A stretch of DNA of 5,856 nt from NCBI GenBank assembly GCA_012727685.1, contig JAAYGO010000110.1, positions 1 to 5,856 of the forward strand, given 5' to 3'. Under the pieces are notes generated by a model. That model saw nothing but the letters and a program-made list of their open reading frames with translations. It was not told the DNA's origin and made no database searches. A program made the translations under genes and the position numbers. This stretch comes from Bacillota bacterium. Lineage in GTDB: Bacteria > Bacillota > Dethiobacteria > DTU022. The stretch's first letter is position 1; the number at the start of each line of letters is the position of its first letter. This document shows positions 5,724-5,856 of this stretch, piece after piece.

Positions 5724-5856
5724 ATGGATGTAGTTCGTTTAGTAGAAAGCAAAGTCCTTTTAGTTGCGGAAAGAATTTTAGAAGTTTTAGAAGGCGGTAG
5801 TGATTATCTTACCTTTGAGGCCAAGTTGAAGCAAGAGCTGGATAGCTTGGGGTGCG
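5724..5856 (+). CDS. Partial gene, probable insertion-sequence transposase N-terminus
   Basis: An open frame from ATG 5724 runs off the right edge after 44 codons (MDVVRLVESKVLLVAERI, then LEVLEGGSDYLTFEAKLKQELDSLGC). AAGGAGG lies 12 bases upstream, with a weaker GAGG nearer. The N-terminus, with its short helix followed by a 'FE--L---L--LG' pattern, reminds me of ISLre2-family (UPF0236) transposases, but only 44 residues are visible and no DDE residue can be checked. It is more AT-rich than selA next door and on the opposite strand, as a mobile element would be. If it is an insertion sequence, its left end probably lies somewhere in 5600-5665, upstream of selA. It could also be an unrelated host gene. 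Confidence 0.55.
   Translation, partial: MDVVRLVESKVLLVAERILEVLEGGSDYLTFEAKLKQELDSLGC

Overview
The window is a selenocysteine (Sec) locus from an anaerobic bacterium, most likely a moderately GC-rich clostridial Firmicute of the Moorella/Desulfotomaculum/Pelotomaculum kind. That placement is inferred from strong GGAGG-type ribosome binding sites, TTG starts, sigma-A style promoters, and a SelB whose length matches the clostridial type. All genes except the last partial one are on the minus strand, so transcription runs from right to left.

Right to left: a partial plus-strand gene enters at 5724 and is probably the start of an insertion-sequence transposase (possibly ISLre2-like), behind a structured leader. 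Next come selA (L-seryl-tRNA(Sec) selenium transferase) and selB (Sec-specific elongation factor). Only one base separates the selA stop from the selB TTG start, so they form a tight operon with a probable promoter just upstream of selA. After selB there are two small monocistronic genes of lower GC. One encodes a 79-residue TM2-domain membrane protein with its own promoter and intrinsic terminator. The other encodes an ~209-residue protein made largely of a seven-residue repeat, preceded by a near-consensus promoter whose spacer holds a LexA-like palindrome. A ~420-base non-coding stretch with degenerate GC-rich palindromic repeats follows. Last is the 5' half of selD (selenophosphate synthetase), which runs off the left edge.

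The main result is that selD is real but looks broken to ordinary ORF finding, because codon 16 is an in-frame TGA. Translation on both sides is unmistakably SelD, and the TGA falls exactly at the catalytic Cys/Sec position (E. coli Cys17). A perfect 7-bp hairpin with a GUU loop lies at bacterial SECIS distance downstream. The enzyme that makes the selenium donor is therefore itself a predicted selenoprotein.

Together, SelD makes selenophosphate, SelA uses it to convert Ser-tRNA(Sec) to Sec-tRNA(Sec), and SelB delivers that tRNA to SECIS-marked UGA codons, including the one in selD. No selC (tRNA-Sec) was found in the window.
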